Assembly (NCBI RefSeq): GCF_900094625.1
Contig: NZ_FMAJ01000013.1
Location: 62,001-126,000 of the forward strand
Direction: 5' to 3'
DNA: 64,000 bases
Origin: Rhizobium aethiopicum
Lineage (GTDB): Bacteria > Pseudomonadota > Alphaproteobacteria > Rhizobiales > Rhizobiaceae
A model generated the notes under the pieces. The model worked only from the letters and a program-made list of their open reading frames with translations. It made no database searches and was not told the DNA's origin. The translations under genes were made by a program, and so were the position numbers. Shown one piece after another: positions 49,419-58,137 of this stretch. Position 1 is the stretch's first letter, and every line of letters starts with the position of its first letter.

Positions 49419-50939
49419 ATGACCGATAAGTCTTTCTATCTCACGACGACCATCCCCTACGTCAATGCCAGCCCGCATATCGGCTTTGCCCTTGAACTCG
49501 TCCAGGCCGATGCGCTTGCCCGATATCGCAAGGCCGAGGGTTGGACTGTGCGGCTGCAGACCGGGTCGGACGAAAACAGCCTGAAGAATGTTCTCGCCGC
49601 CGAAAGGGCCGGATGCGAACCATCCGCGTTCGTTGCCGACAACGCCGGACGATTCCACGAGCTGCAAACGGCATTAAACATCGATGCGGACGACTTTATT
49701 CGCACCAGCAGCGACCCTCGCCATCGCCCGGCCGTAGAAAGGCTCTGGCGGGCCTGCGAAGCGTCGGGCGACCTTTACAGGAAGAGTTACACCGGCCTTT
49801 ACTGTACCGGCTGCGAACAGTTCTACGCCGAGAGCGAGCTCGTCGGCGGCTGCTGCCCGGAGCATCTGACCAAGCCGGAGGAGGTGACCGAAACCAACTG
49901 GTTCTTCCGGCTCTCCCGCTATGAGCAACGGCTTCGCATCGCCATCGCGACGGATGAGTTGCGGATCAACCCGCCGTCCCGGCGCAACGAAGTCCTGGCG
50001 CTGATCAATTCCGGCTTGAACGATTTCAGCGTTTCGCGCAGCTCCGAGCGGGCGAGAGGGTGGGGCATTCCGGTGCCCGGCGACCCAAAGCAAACCATCT
50101 ATGTCTGGTACGACGCCCTCGGCAATTATCTGAGCGCGCTCGGATATGGGGAAGAAGCCGAACCCGAAGCGCTGCGTAAATTCTGGCTCGACGCTCACCG
50201 ACGCGAGCACCTTGTCGGAAAAGGCGTCACCCGATTCCATGCTGTCTATTGGCCTGCCATCCTGCTTTCGGCCGGATTGCCGCTGCCGACGACAATCCAT
50301 GTCCACGGTTACGTCACGGTCGACGGCCGGAAAATCGGAAAGTCGAACGGCAACGCCGTCGATCCGCTGCCGCTCGCGGCAGACTATGGCGCCGATGCCC
50401 TCCGATATTTCCTGCTGAGGCACATACGCGCGCATGAGGACGGCGATTTTACCGTGGAACGTCTGGAAGCGGCTTATCACGGCGAACTGATCGCCCAGCT
50501 CGGCAACCTCTTCAACCGGATATTATCGATCGCGGCAAAGCAGAAAATCGTCGTCTGTGTGAGGCTAGACGAAACCGATGAAGGGAAAGTCTCGGCAACG
50601 AGGCTTGCGGTGAAAAGGGCGATGGACACGGCTTCGTTCCATGAAGCCCTGGCGGCCGTCTTCGATCTTGTGTCCTACGCCAATAAGCGCGTGGTCGAAC
50701 TGGAACCATGGGCGCTCGTCAAGGCACTGAACGCGGCTGCCGAGGCGGAGCGGTTTGAACTGGAAACGCGCCTTCTGACCAGTTTCGCCGCACTTGGTGG
50801 CCTTCTCCGCGAGATCGTTCTTCTCCTTGCGCCGTTCCTTCCGGAGACGGCTGAGACGCTGACCAGACAAATCGACATACTTGGCGGCGCAGCGCGATCC
50901 GACGTCCAGATCGTGCCGGTTTTCCCCAAGCTGAATTAG
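49419..50939 (+). CDS. metG: Methionyl-tRNA synthetase, divergent second type
   Basis: Charges tRNA-Met with methionine. A 506-residue class Ia synthetase: SPHIGFALELV is the HIGH-box position, KIGKSNGN replaces KMSKS, and one zinc knuckle is visible (CTGC ... GGCCPEH). The sequence differs much from the usual alphaproteobacterial MetG as I recall it (RDTYYITTAISYPNGKPHIG start and KMSKS). I infer a second-type MetRS, of a class known for drug resistance in other bacteria; whether it is essential here is unknown. It has no C-terminal tRNA-binding domain. ATG 49419 follows AGGAAAGGACC. The leader carries a Met-codon attenuator. Confidence 0.9.
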   Translation: MTDKSFYLTTTIPYVNASPHIGFALELVQADALARYRKAEGWTVRLQTGSDENSLKNVLAAERAGCEPSAFVADNAGRFHELQTALNIDADDFIRTSSDPRHRPAVERLWRACEASGDLYRKSYTGLYCTGCEQFYAESELVGGCCPEHLTKPEEVTETNWFFRLSRYEQRLRIAIATDELRINPPSRRNEVLALINSGLNDFSVSRSSERARGWGIPVPGDPKQTIYVWYDALGNYLSALGYGEEAEPEALRKFWLDAHRREHLVGKGVTRFHAVYWPAILLSAGLPLPTTIHVHGYVTVDGRKIGKSNGNAVDPLPLAADYGADALRYFLLRHIRAHEDGDFTVERLEAAYHGELIAQLGNLFNRILSIAAKQKIVVCVRLDETDEGKVSATRLAVKRAMDTASFHEALAAVFDLVSYANKRVVELEPWALVKALNAAAEAERFELETRLLTSFAALGGLLREIVLLLAPFLPETAETLTRQIDILGGAARSDVQIVPVFPKLN

Positions 50940-50955
50940 GCGAAGAGGCAGCCCG

Positions 50956-51064
50956 CCCCTCATCCGGCTGCCGCCACCTTCTCCCCGCACGCGGGGCGAA
51001 GGGACATGCCGCAACGTCTCCGTCCCCTCTCCCCGTCAGAACGGGGAGAGGGTTAGGGTGACGG
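50956..51064. repeat. RIME-like repeat, copy 4
   Basis: Short form, reverse: CCCCTCATCCGGCTGCCGCC to GGGTTAGGGTGACGGG, with palindromes CTTCTCCCCGCACGCGGGGC and CTCTCCCCGTCAGAACGGGG. Lies between metG and nadE. Confidence 0.85.
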
Positions 51065-51185
51065 GCATTTTCTTGCTGCGAGGGAGCATCTTACGCACGG
51101 AACACGTACAACACAGTCACCACCTTACCCTTCCCACATCTTTCCGCCATAGTGCCGCGGATCCCAAAACAACCAGGAGAATCCC

Positions 51186-52019
51186 ATGACTGTGCTGTCC
51201 GACGAACAAGGCGAGATCATCCGGGAACTCGGCGTTGCCGCCGAGATCAACCCGGAGCATGAGATCGAGCGGCGAACCGCCTTTCTCAAGGATTATCTCG
51301 TGGCGTCCGGCATGCGCGGCTACGTGCTCGGCATCAGTGGCGGCGTCGATTCGCTGACGGCGGCGCTGATTGCCCAGAAGGCGGTGCGCGAGCTGCGTGA
51401 CGGCGGCCATGCGGCCGAATTCATTGCGGTGCGCCTTCCCTATGGGGTCCAGGCGGATGAGGCCGATGCAGCGAAGGCGCTCGCAACGATCGGCGCCGAC
51501 CGCTCGATGGTGGTCAACATCAAGGAACCGGCGGATGCAATGCTGGCCGCCGCGCAAAACGGCGGTCTCGCCTTCGCCGATGCCGGCCGGCAGGATTTCA
51601 TCCTCGGCAACATCAAGGCGCGCCAGCGGATGATTGCCCAATTCGCTCTGGCCGGCGCGCTCGGCGGCCTGGTGATCGGCACCGATCATGCCGCAGAAGC
51701 GGTCATGGGCTTCTTCACCAAGTTCGGCGACGGCGCCGCCGATATCCTGCCGCTCGCCGGCCTCAACAAGCGCCGCGTCCGGCTGCTGGCAAAGCGGCTC
51801 GGCGCCCCGGACGAGCTGGTCTTCAAGGTGCCCACGGCCGATCTCGAGGACCAGCGGCCGCTGCGTCCCGACGAGGAGGCCTACGGTGTCACCTATGACG
51901 AGATCGACGATTTTCTCGAAGGCAAGCCGGTCGGCGAGATTGCCCGCCGCCGCATCCTCGCCGCCTATCGGGCGACCGCGCACAAGCGTGCGCTGCCGGT
52001 CGCCGTCAACGCGCTCTGA
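51186..52019 (+). CDS. nadE: NH3-dependent NAD+ synthetase
   Basis: Amidates nicotinic acid adenine dinucleotide to NAD. The ATP-binding P-loop is GISGGVDS (residues 54-61), with the further motifs IGTDHAAEAVMGFFTKFGD and LAGLNKRRVR. The 277-residue length is the ammonia-dependent type without a glutaminase domain. The start follows AGGAGAATCCC. It converges on the MFS gene. Rhizobia also have a long glutamine-dependent NadE elsewhere, so this may be a second form. Confidence 0.92.
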   Translation: MTVLSDEQGEIIRELGVAAEINPEHEIERRTAFLKDYLVASGMRGYVLGISGGVDSLTAALIAQKAVRELRDGGHAAEFIAVRLPYGVQADEADAAKALATIGADRSMVVNIKEPADAMLAAAQNGGLAFADAGRQDFILGNIKARQRMIAQFALAGALGGLVIGTDHAAEAVMGFFTKFGDGAADILPLAGLNKRRVRLLAKRLGAPDELVFKVPTADLEDQRPLRPDEEAYGVTYDEIDDFLEGKPVGEIARRRILAAYRATAHKRALPVAVNAL

Positions 52020-52040
52020 GAGCTGGAGGCGATCGCCCGC

Positions 52041-53303
52041 TCAGGCGTCGAGCTGATCTGCGGAAGCATGCATGTTTGATGTCTCCGCCTCCCTCGGCCG
52101 CACCGCCCAGGCATAGGCCGCACCCCCCACAAGCAGCACCGCGGTGCCGAGGAAAACCGCCCGCATGCCGATATGGCCGCCGACGAAGCCGCCAAGGACA
52201 GGACCGGCTACCTGGCCGACATATTGCGACGAGACGGAAAGCCCGAGAATACCGCCGGCCGCACTATCCGGCACGCTGTGGCGGATGACGGCGGCGATGC
52301 AGGGCAGCAGCCCGCCGAGTGCTGCGCCCATCAGAAAACGCAGGATGATCAGCTGCCAGGGACTGGTGACGAAGGCCTGCGGGATCAATAGCAGCCCGGC
52401 GACCGCGAGCGCGCCTGCTATAACAGGCCAGTGGCCGATCCTGTCGGCGAGCCTGCCGAGCCAAGAGGCGGAAAGAATGCTGCCGAGGGCGGCGGCCGAC
52501 ATCACGAGCCCTGAGATCATGGTCACTTGCGCTTCGGCGGGCACGATCTCGGCGACATAGACGGTGATGATTGGCTCGATCGACATATTGGCGAACATCA
52601 GCAGCATGCCGGTAGCGAGCATGGCGATGACCGGCCGCTTGTCGGCCACGGATTTCCAGCCGCCGCTGGCTTTGGCCGCCCGGCTGCGGGCCGGCGACTT
52701 CTCCTCCTTGATCAGCAGGATGGTGGCGAGAAAGGCGAGAAAGATCATGCCGCCGGCGGCCAGAAACGTGCCGCGGATGCCGATGAGCGGCGGCAGCGCC
52801 CCGCCGATGAGCGGCCCGACGAGATTGCCGGCCATGATGCCGGAAGAGAGCACGCCGAGCGCCCAGGCCGAGCGGTCCTTCGGCGTCTGCGTCGCCACCA
52901 GCACCATCGAGCCGGAGGCATAACCGCCGGCAAGCCCGACGAAGACGCGCAGCGCCACCAGCTGCCAGACATTGCCGGCCATGCCCATCAGCGAAATCGC
53001 CAGTGTCATGCCGAGACTGGCGCGTACCAGCATCAACTTGCGGCCGTAGATGTCGCCGAGCCTGCCCCAGAGCGGCGCAACGAGGGCCGCGGCAAGAAAG
53101 GTTGCGCCATAGGCGATACCCGACCATTGCACGATCGCCGCATGCTCGGTCACGCCGAGCTCCTCGACATAAAGCGGCAGGAAGGGAAGCAGCAGCGTCA
53201 TCGCCACGATCGTCGTGAAGGAACCGATCAGCGAGACGGCGAGGTTGCGCTTCCAGTAGATCGAGCCCGGCTTGGCGCTGGCCTCCCGTTGCGTGTCTGT
53301 CAT
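52041..53303 (-). CDS. MFS multidrug-type exporter
   Basis: A 420-residue, 12-helix transporter of the drug:H antiporter-1 type. The motif A region is APLWGRLGDIYGRKLMLVRA after helix 2; motif C resembles GVLSSGIMAGNLVGPLIGG in helix 5. Start ATG 53303 follows GAGGCAAGA. No regulator next to it. Substrate unknown; similar proteins export tetracycline-like or fosfomycin-like drugs or polyamines. Confidence 0.87.
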   Translation of the reverse strand: MTDTQREASAKPGSIYWKRNLAVSLIGSFTTIVAMTLLLPFLPLYVEELGVTEHAAIVQWSGIAYGATFLAAALVAPLWGRLGDIYGRKLMLVRASLGMTLAISLMGMAGNVWQLVALRVFVGLAGGYASGSMVLVATQTPKDRSAWALGVLSSGIMAGNLVGPLIGGALPPLIGIRGTFLAAGGMIFLAFLATILLIKEEKSPARSRAAKASGGWKSVADKRPVIAMLATGMLLMFANMSIEPIITVYVAEIVPAEAQVTMISGLVMSAAALGSILSASWLGRLADRIGHWPVIAGALAVAGLLLIPQAFVTSPWQLIILRFLMGAALGGLLPCIAAVIRHSVPDSAAGGILGLSVSSQYVGQVAGPVLGGFVGGHIGMRAVFLGTAVLLVGGAAYAWAVRPREAETSNMHASADQLDA

Positions 53304-53418
53304 TCTTGCCTCGGCATCGATCCTGCAGCGCAGTTGCGCCGCAATCTGGATCATCTCGGATAAAAGTGCTAGAACATAACCAATTGCGAGATGCAATCGG
53401 TCAATCGGAGGACTTGCC

Positions 53419-53763
53419 ATGAACGCGATCGCTCCATCCCGCGAGCAGACCGTGCGCGAACTCTACGCCGCCTATCTCGCCGACCGCAAGGATATTGCCG
53501 GCGCCATGCTGACGGACGATTTCACCTTCTCCAGTCCGCGCGACGACCATATCGACAGGACCGCCTATTTCGAGCACTGCTGGCCGAAGGAGCCGCTCTT
53601 CCGCGGGATCCAAATCGAATTCCTGGCGATCAAGGGCGACGAGGCTGTTGTGCGTTACCGCGCCGAAAAACTGGACGGCACGAGTTTCACCAACATGGAA
53701 AGCCTTCGTTTTCGCGGCGACAGGATCGCCGCCGTGGATGTCTATTTCGGCCGAAATCTGTAG
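53419..53763 (+). CDS. NTF2-like (SnoaL-type) protein
   Basis: A 114-residue protein of the NTF2-like superfamily: VRELYAAYLADRKDIAGAML, then FSSPRDDHIDRTAYFEHCW, and the last strand VDVYFGRNL. Such folds serve as small isomerases, dehydratases or ligand-binders; catalytic residues cannot be named. ATG 53419 follows GGAGGACTTGCC, and is divergent from the MFS gene by 115 bases. A 351-bp palindromic element begins right after its stop codon. Confidence 0.82.
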   Translation: MNAIAPSREQTVRELYAAYLADRKDIAGAMLTDDFTFSSPRDDHIDRTAYFEHCWPKEPLFRGIQIEFLAIKGDEAVVRYRAEKLDGTSFTNMESLRFRGDRIAAVDVYFGRNL

Positions 53764-53779
53764 TTCCGGCGCGGGCTAA

Positions 53780-54130
53780 AGCCTTTCCGGGTTAGCCCGA
53801 AGCATTCTGTTGGCTCAAACGGAGGCGGATGGTCGACCGGCCGGCGCGCGTCGTAGCCCGGTTCTACGGCCAAGCCGGCCGGTCGATCAGCCGGCCCGTT
53901 TCAGCCAACCCTCTTGCAGATTTGCCAGGCAAATCTGCAAGACCATGGAATCGCCGGACGCACTTTTCGCTTCGCCACGGCGAAGCGGTGCTGCCGGAGG
54001 GCCGGGCATGTTTCCGCCAGGATCAAGGGCGATCGGCTCGGACGTACCTTGGGGTATGCCCTTCGCCAATCGCCCTTGCCCTGACGAAAACCTGCTCCGG
54101 CAGAATGCTTCAATCTAACCCGGAAAGGCT
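53780..54130. mobile_element. MITE-like 351-bp palindromic element
   Basis: Terminal arms 53780-53809 and 54101-54130 are 30-bp inverted repeats with 3 mismatches (both include AGCCTTTCCGGGTTAG or its complement). A TA stands just outside each end (53777-53778 and 54133-54134), as for IS630/Tc1-type insertion. Inside are nested palindromes: TCTTGCAGATTTGCC and its exact inverse one base apart (around 53930-53941), GGCCGGC stems, AAGGGCGAT/ATCGCCCTT and CTTCGCC/GGCGAAG. No transposase. I recall related sequences between genes in other Rhizobium genomes. Confidence 0.7.
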
Positions 54131-54131
54131 C

Positions 54132-54863
54132 TTAGAAGAGCCGCATCGCTGACGTTGTGATGATGACCATCGAGACCGCCACCATCAGTGCCCGCACCGG
54201 CAGCCGCTTGACGAGGATGGCGCCGAAAGGCGCGGCGACGACGCCGCCGATGATGAGGCCGACCGCCGAATTGAGCTCGGACCAACCGAGCGTCACGACG
54301 AAGGTGATCGAAATCGTCAGCGTCACCGCGAATTCGGTGAAATTCGTCGAGCCGATCACCCGTTTCAGGTCATGGCCGCGCCCGACCAGCGTGCTGGTGA
54401 CGACAGGACCCCATCCGCCGCCGCCGATCGCATCGAGCAGGCCACCGAAAAAGCCAACGGGCGGCACGGCCCAGTCGCGCACCTCGCGCCTGATCTGCGG
54501 TCGGAAGGCCTTGTAGAGGATCAGGAGGCCGATTGCGATCAGATAGGCCGATACGAAGGGCTCGATCACCTTGCCGTCGATATTGGAAAGCAGAGTGGCG
54601 CCGATCGCGCCACCGATCATGCCGGCCGGAGCGAGACGCGCCACCAGCCGCCAGTCGACATTGCGATGATAGGCATGCGACAGGCCTGACGCCGCCGTCG
54701 TGAACATTTCCGTCACATGCGTCATGGCGCTGGCATTGGCCACCGGCACCCCGAAAGCCAGCAGGCTCGTCGTCGACAGCACGCCGAAGGCCATGCCGAG
54801 CGCGCCGTCGACGATCTGCGCGCAGAAGCCAATGGCGATGAAAAAGAAGATATCCGATGTCAT
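54132..54863 (-). CDS. TauE/SafE-family (TSUP) membrane transporter
   Basis: A 243-residue membrane protein with about eight helices and the family repeats GALGMAFGVLSTTSLLAFG and GGGGWGPVVTSTLVG. The family exports sulfite, sulfoacetate or related anions. Start ATG 54863. The TA of its TAA stop codon (complement 54132-54134) adjoins the MITE-like element, so the insertion may have redefined the end of the protein. Confidence 0.9.
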   Translation of the reverse strand: MTSDIFFFIAIGFCAQIVDGALGMAFGVLSTTSLLAFGVPVANASAMTHVTEMFTTAASGLSHAYHRNVDWRLVARLAPAGMIGGAIGATLLSNIDGKVIEPFVSAYLIAIGLLILYKAFRPQIRREVRDWAVPPVGFFGGLLDAIGGGGWGPVVTSTLVGRGHDLKRVIGSTNFTEFAVTLTISITFVVTLGWSELNSAVGLIIGGVVAAPFGAILVKRLPVRALMVAVSMVIITTSAMRLF

Positions 54864-54922
54864 GCAGTCCCCTCAGGCGAACGGTAGCATCAGAATCGGC
54901 GATGCGGAAAAGATTTTTGGTC

Positions 54923-55576
54923 TCAGGAAGAAAAGCCGCGCTGCTTCAGCCGGACGATCTTGAAAAAGCCGTGCGGAAAGACCGGCAGAATATCGGTCGT
55001 TGAAAAATCGCCGCGGCGCTCGGCCCAGGCGACGATGCGGTGGATGCGGAAGGCCGACGACCAGCCGATGTGCCGCACCAGCGGCGCCACCGCCGCCTCG
55101 ATCGCGCCCTGCAGACCGGCGCCGTCGCCGAGCTTGCTTGCCAGGATGATCTCGCCGCCCGGCCGCAGCACCCGGGCGCACTCGTCCAGCGCCCGCTCCG
55201 GCTCGGGAATGAGTGTGATGACGAAGGGCAGGCAAACCACGTCGAAGGACTTGTCGGCAAAGCTCAGCGCATGCGCATCCATCACCTCGAGCGCCTGCAC
55301 ATGCTGCAGGTTTTCCCGCTGCACCTTTTCGCGCGCCCGTGCGATCATATGTTCGGAAATGTCGATGCCGGTTACCCGGCAACGGTTCGGATAGTGGGCG
55401 AGCGTCAGGCCAGTGCCGACCCCGATTTCCAGAATCTCGGTGCCGGCGGCAGCGGCGAGCGCGGCAAGCTTGCGGTGGCCGTCGCGCAGAATGCCGCGAT
55501 AGACGCGATCATAGACCGGCGCCCAGCGCTGATAGATTTTCTGCTGATCTTCCGCCCGGTTGCGACGCTCCGACAT
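54923..55576 (-). CDS. Class I methyltransferase, Rhodobacter PmtA-like
   Basis: A 217-residue SAM methyltransferase. Start MSERRNRAEDQQKIYQRWAP; SAM motif EILEIGVGTGLTLAHYP; then GIDISEHMIARAREKV and the substrate-side LIPEPERALDECARVLRPGG. From memory it matches the Rhodobacter-type phosphatidylethanolamine N-methyltransferase pattern (YxRWAPVYDxVF, VLEVGVGTGISLPDY), unlike the longer Sinorhizobium-type PmtA. ATG 55576 follows GGGAGGGTTCAGAC. It may methylate PE to phosphatidylcholine intermediates, but quinone-type methyltransferases are similar. Confidence 0.75.
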   Translation of the reverse strand: MSERRNRAEDQQKIYQRWAPVYDRVYRGILRDGHRKLAALAAAAGTEILEIGVGTGLTLAHYPNRCRVTGIDISEHMIARAREKVQRENLQHVQALEVMDAHALSFADKSFDVVCLPFVITLIPEPERALDECARVLRPGGEIILASKLGDGAGLQGAIEAAVAPLVRHIGWSSAFRIHRIVAWAERRGDFSTTDILPVFPHGFFKIVRLKQRGFSS

Positions 55577-55780
55577 GTCTGAACCCTCCCTGCGCATAGC
55601 CCGAGATCCGAATCGATTTTCGGAAAGGATCAGGCGTTTATCGCAAACATAGAGCGCCCAAGCGCCTCTCATAGACGCGGGGCGCTCTAAAAACCCAGAA
55701 TTCAACTCCCAAGGGAGGGCCTGGGTTCCGCTCGGAATGGGACTGAAGGCCCAAACCGTACCGCGGCCGGCCACAGGCTG

Positions 55781-56107
55781 CTACTTTGTCGGCGTCAGCC
55801 CAAGCTCTTTAGCGTCCATAGCGCTGCCGATCTCGACCGACTTCTCCTGCTTGTCATAGACGCAGATCTGGACGACGAGCCCCTTGGCCCCCTTCGGCTT
55901 TCCAGTTACCAGGGCCAGCCCGTAATGCGAGCTGCCGAAGGGATCGACGGCGGCCTTCGGTTTCTCGATTGCAACCGCGGCCTTCCTGCACTTGGCTTCC
56001 ACGTCAGCGGCCAGCTGCTTCCAGGCCTCCTCCGAAGATGCGTGCGCCGCAGTGACAAGAAACGGAAGCACGGCAATGGCGAGATGCGGGATTATATTCC
56101 TGTTCAT
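55781..56107 (-). CDS. Small secreted hypothetical protein
   Basis: A 108-residue protein with a Sec signal (MNRNIIPHLAIAVLPFLVTA, then AHA). The mature part has two cysteines (AKCRKAAVA and QICVYDK) and reads like a small periplasmic protein (YGLALVTGKPKGAKGLVVQI). ATG 56107 follows GGAGATCCGAT. Family not recognised. Divergent from sodB. Confidence 0.72.
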   Translation of the reverse strand: MNRNIIPHLAIAVLPFLVTAAHASSEEAWKQLAADVEAKCRKAAVAIEKPKAAVDPFGSSHYGLALVTGKPKGAKGLVVQICVYDKQEKSVEIGSAMDAKELGLTPTK

Positions 56108-56320
56108 ATCGGATCTCCATTGATGTCTGTCGCTGGCGAAAACGGTTATCGCGGCGGTACGACGGGCGATTTGCACGGCCGAATCCCGCCCTGAAACTGA
56201 GGCAAATTTTCCTCCGTCCGGTCGTTTTTTGATATTTCGCCGGTTGCCTCTCCTCCTTTCCCCTCCTATGTTCCGCCTCACCTGCCGATGACGCAATCTA
56301 TTGCCAAGAGGAGATCTGAC

Positions 56321-56923
56321 ATGGCTTTCGAATTGCCTGAACTTCCCTATGATTACGAAGCGCTTGCCCCCTTCATGTCGAAGGAAACGCTGCAGTTTCA
56401 CCACGACAAGCACCACAAGGCCTATGTCGACAACGGCAACAAGCTCGCCGCCGAAGCCGGCCTTTCGGATCTCTCGCTCGAAGAGGTCGTGAAGAAGTCC
56501 TTCGGCACCAATGCCGGCCTCTTCAACAACGCCGCCCAGCATTACAACCACATCCATTTCTGGAAGTGGATGAAGAAGGGCGGCGGCGGCAACAAGCTGC
56601 CGGGCAAGCTCGAAGCGGCCTTCGCCTCCGATCTCGGCGGCTATGACAAGTTCAAGGCCGATTTCGCCAATGCCGGCGCTACCCAGTTCGGTTCCGGCTG
56701 GGCCTGGGTTTCCGTCAAGAACGGCAAGCTCGAAATCTCCAAGACCCCGAACGGCGAAAACCCGCTCGTCCACGGCGCCACCCCGATCCTCGGCGTCGAC
56801 GTCTGGGAACACTCCTATTACATCGACTATCGGAACGCACGCCCGAAGTACCTCGAAGCCTTCGTCGATAGCCTGATCAACTGGGATTACGTCCTGGAGC
56901 GCTACGAAGAAGCCACGAAGTAA
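56321..56923 (+). CDS. sodB: Fe/Mn superoxide dismutase
   Basis: A 200-residue cytoplasmic SOD that converts superoxide to O2 and H2O2. Ligand residues are visible: His27 in LQFHHDKHHK, a His in AAQHYNHIHFW, and the Asp/His of DVWEHSYYIDY. The sequence is of the iron/cambialistic rhizobial type. ATG 56321 follows AGAGGAGATCTGAC. A terminator follows 20 bases later. Main SOD of rhizobia in most strains. Confidence 0.95.
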   Translation: MAFELPELPYDYEALAPFMSKETLQFHHDKHHKAYVDNGNKLAAEAGLSDLSLEEVVKKSFGTNAGLFNNAAQHYNHIHFWKWMKKGGGGNKLPGKLEAAFASDLGGYDKFKADFANAGATQFGSGWAWVSVKNGKLEISKTPNGENPLVHGATPILGVDVWEHSYYIDYRNARPKYLEAFVDSLINWDYVLERYEEATK

Positions 56924-56944
56924 GCGGCTTCCGCCGAAAACTTC

Positions 56945-56980
56945 AACACCCGGTGCCTCGATGCGCCGGGTGTTTGCTTT
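56945..56980 (+). terminator. Rho-independent terminator of sodB
   Basis: Stem AACACCCGG/CCGGGTGTT, 12-base loop (TGCCTCGATGCG), then TGCTTTT. Confidence 0.88.
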
Positions 56981-57030
56981 TCATCTGAAGCCGTCACAGC
57001 CCCGTCATCGGCCGCTCCTAATTACGCCCC

Positions 57031-57876
57031 ATGTCGTCCTCTGCTGTTCCCTTGTTCCGCTTCGGCATCATAGCCGACCCGCAATATGCGGCGGTTGCCC
57101 CGCACGCGGCGATGGATCGCTATTACGCCAACAGCCTCACCAAAGTCGCCGAGGCGATTGAGGTCTTCAATGGCGAGGAGTTGAGCTTCGTCATGACGCT
57201 CGGCGATATCATCGACCGCAGTTTCTCCAGCTTCGATGACATCCTGCCGGTCTACGGCAAGCTGAGGCACGAGGCGCTCTTCCTGCTCGGCAATCACGAT
57301 TTCTCCGTTTCCGCCGGGCACCTTTCCGAAGTCGCCACCCGTCTTGGCATGCCCGCGCCCTATTACAGTTTTTCCCGTCATGGCTGGCGCTTCATCGTGC
57401 TGGACGGCAACGAGGTTAGCACCTTCGCGCCGCCGGAGAACCATCCTCATCGCGCCCTTGCCGCACGGATGCTGGCGGAGCTGCAGGCCAAAGAGGCTGC
57501 GAATGCCCATCGCTGGAACGGTGCGCTGAGCGACGCGCAATTCGCCTGGCTCGGCGATGAAGTCGCCAATGCGGCTGCCGCCGGCGAGAAGGTCATCGTC
57601 ATGAACCATTATCCCGTGTATCCGCCCGGCGCGCACGGCATGTGGGACAGCGAACGCGTCGTCGCGCTGCTCGCCTCGCAAGCCCATGTCGTCGCCTATC
57701 TCAACGGCCACGACCATGTCGGCAATTACGGTAAGGCCGGTGCCTGCCACTTCGTCAACTTCAAGGGCGTCGTCGACACCGAGAAAGAAAATGCCTTCGC
57801 CCTCGTCGAGGTGCATGCAGACTGCATCGAAATCCGCGGCTTCGGCCGCGAGGAGAGCCGCAGGCTGGATTACTAG
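57031..57876 (+). CDS. Metallophosphoesterase, ADP-ribose/CDP-alcohol diphosphatase-like
   Basis: A 281-residue calcineurin-fold phosphoesterase. Motifs: GIIADPQYA (D-x-Q in place of D-x-H), LGDIIDR, GNHD, and later NHYP and NGHDHVG. The DPQYA variant is typical of Mn-dependent ADP-ribose/CDP-alcohol diphosphatases, which hydrolyse nucleotide diphosphate derivatives. No signal peptide. It lies about 50 bases after the sodB terminator with its own promoter. Substrate is inferred from the family. Confidence 0.85.
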   Translation: MSSSAVPLFRFGIIADPQYAAVAPHAAMDRYYANSLTKVAEAIEVFNGEELSFVMTLGDIIDRSFSSFDDILPVYGKLRHEALFLLGNHDFSVSAGHLSEVATRLGMPAPYYSFSRHGWRFIVLDGNEVSTFAPPENHPHRALAARMLAELQAKEAANAHRWNGALSDAQFAWLGDEVANAAAAGEKVIVMNHYPVYPPGAHGMWDSERVVALLASQAHVVAYLNGHDHVGNYGKAGACHFVNFKGVVDTEKENAFALVEVHADCIEIRGFGREESRRLDY

Positions 57877-57954
57877 GCGGCGACCGGGGCCGGCACGTCT
57901 TTTCATCCTGCTCAGGCTTGTGCCACATTGCCGTCAGATCCGTGCCGATGGCTG

Positions 57955-58091
57955 CCCCTCACCCTAACCCTCTCCCCGTAAGCGGGGCGAGGGGACGTGC
58001 CATACGAGAAGTTGGCGAGGAACGGAGAGGCCGCGGCATATCCCCTTCGCCCCGTTTACGGGGAGAAGGTGCCGGCAGGCGGATGAGGGGC
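57955..58091. repeat. RIME-like repeat, copy 5
   Basis: Short form, forward: CCCCTCACCCTAACCCTC to GGCGGATGAGGGGC, palindromes CTCTCCCCGTAAGCGGGGCG and CCTTCGCCCCGTTTACGGGG. Between the phosphoesterase and the WYL regulator, whose transcripts converge. Confidence 0.85.
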
Positions 58092-58137
58092 ACCTCGACG
58101 GGCATCTGAGCGCGTTGATGATAGGCTAACGCCCACA

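Noticed and set aside
53810..54118. About 100-codon frames inside the palindromic element
   Set aside because: Read through nested palindromes, with no ribosome site or family; they are by-products of the repeat structure.
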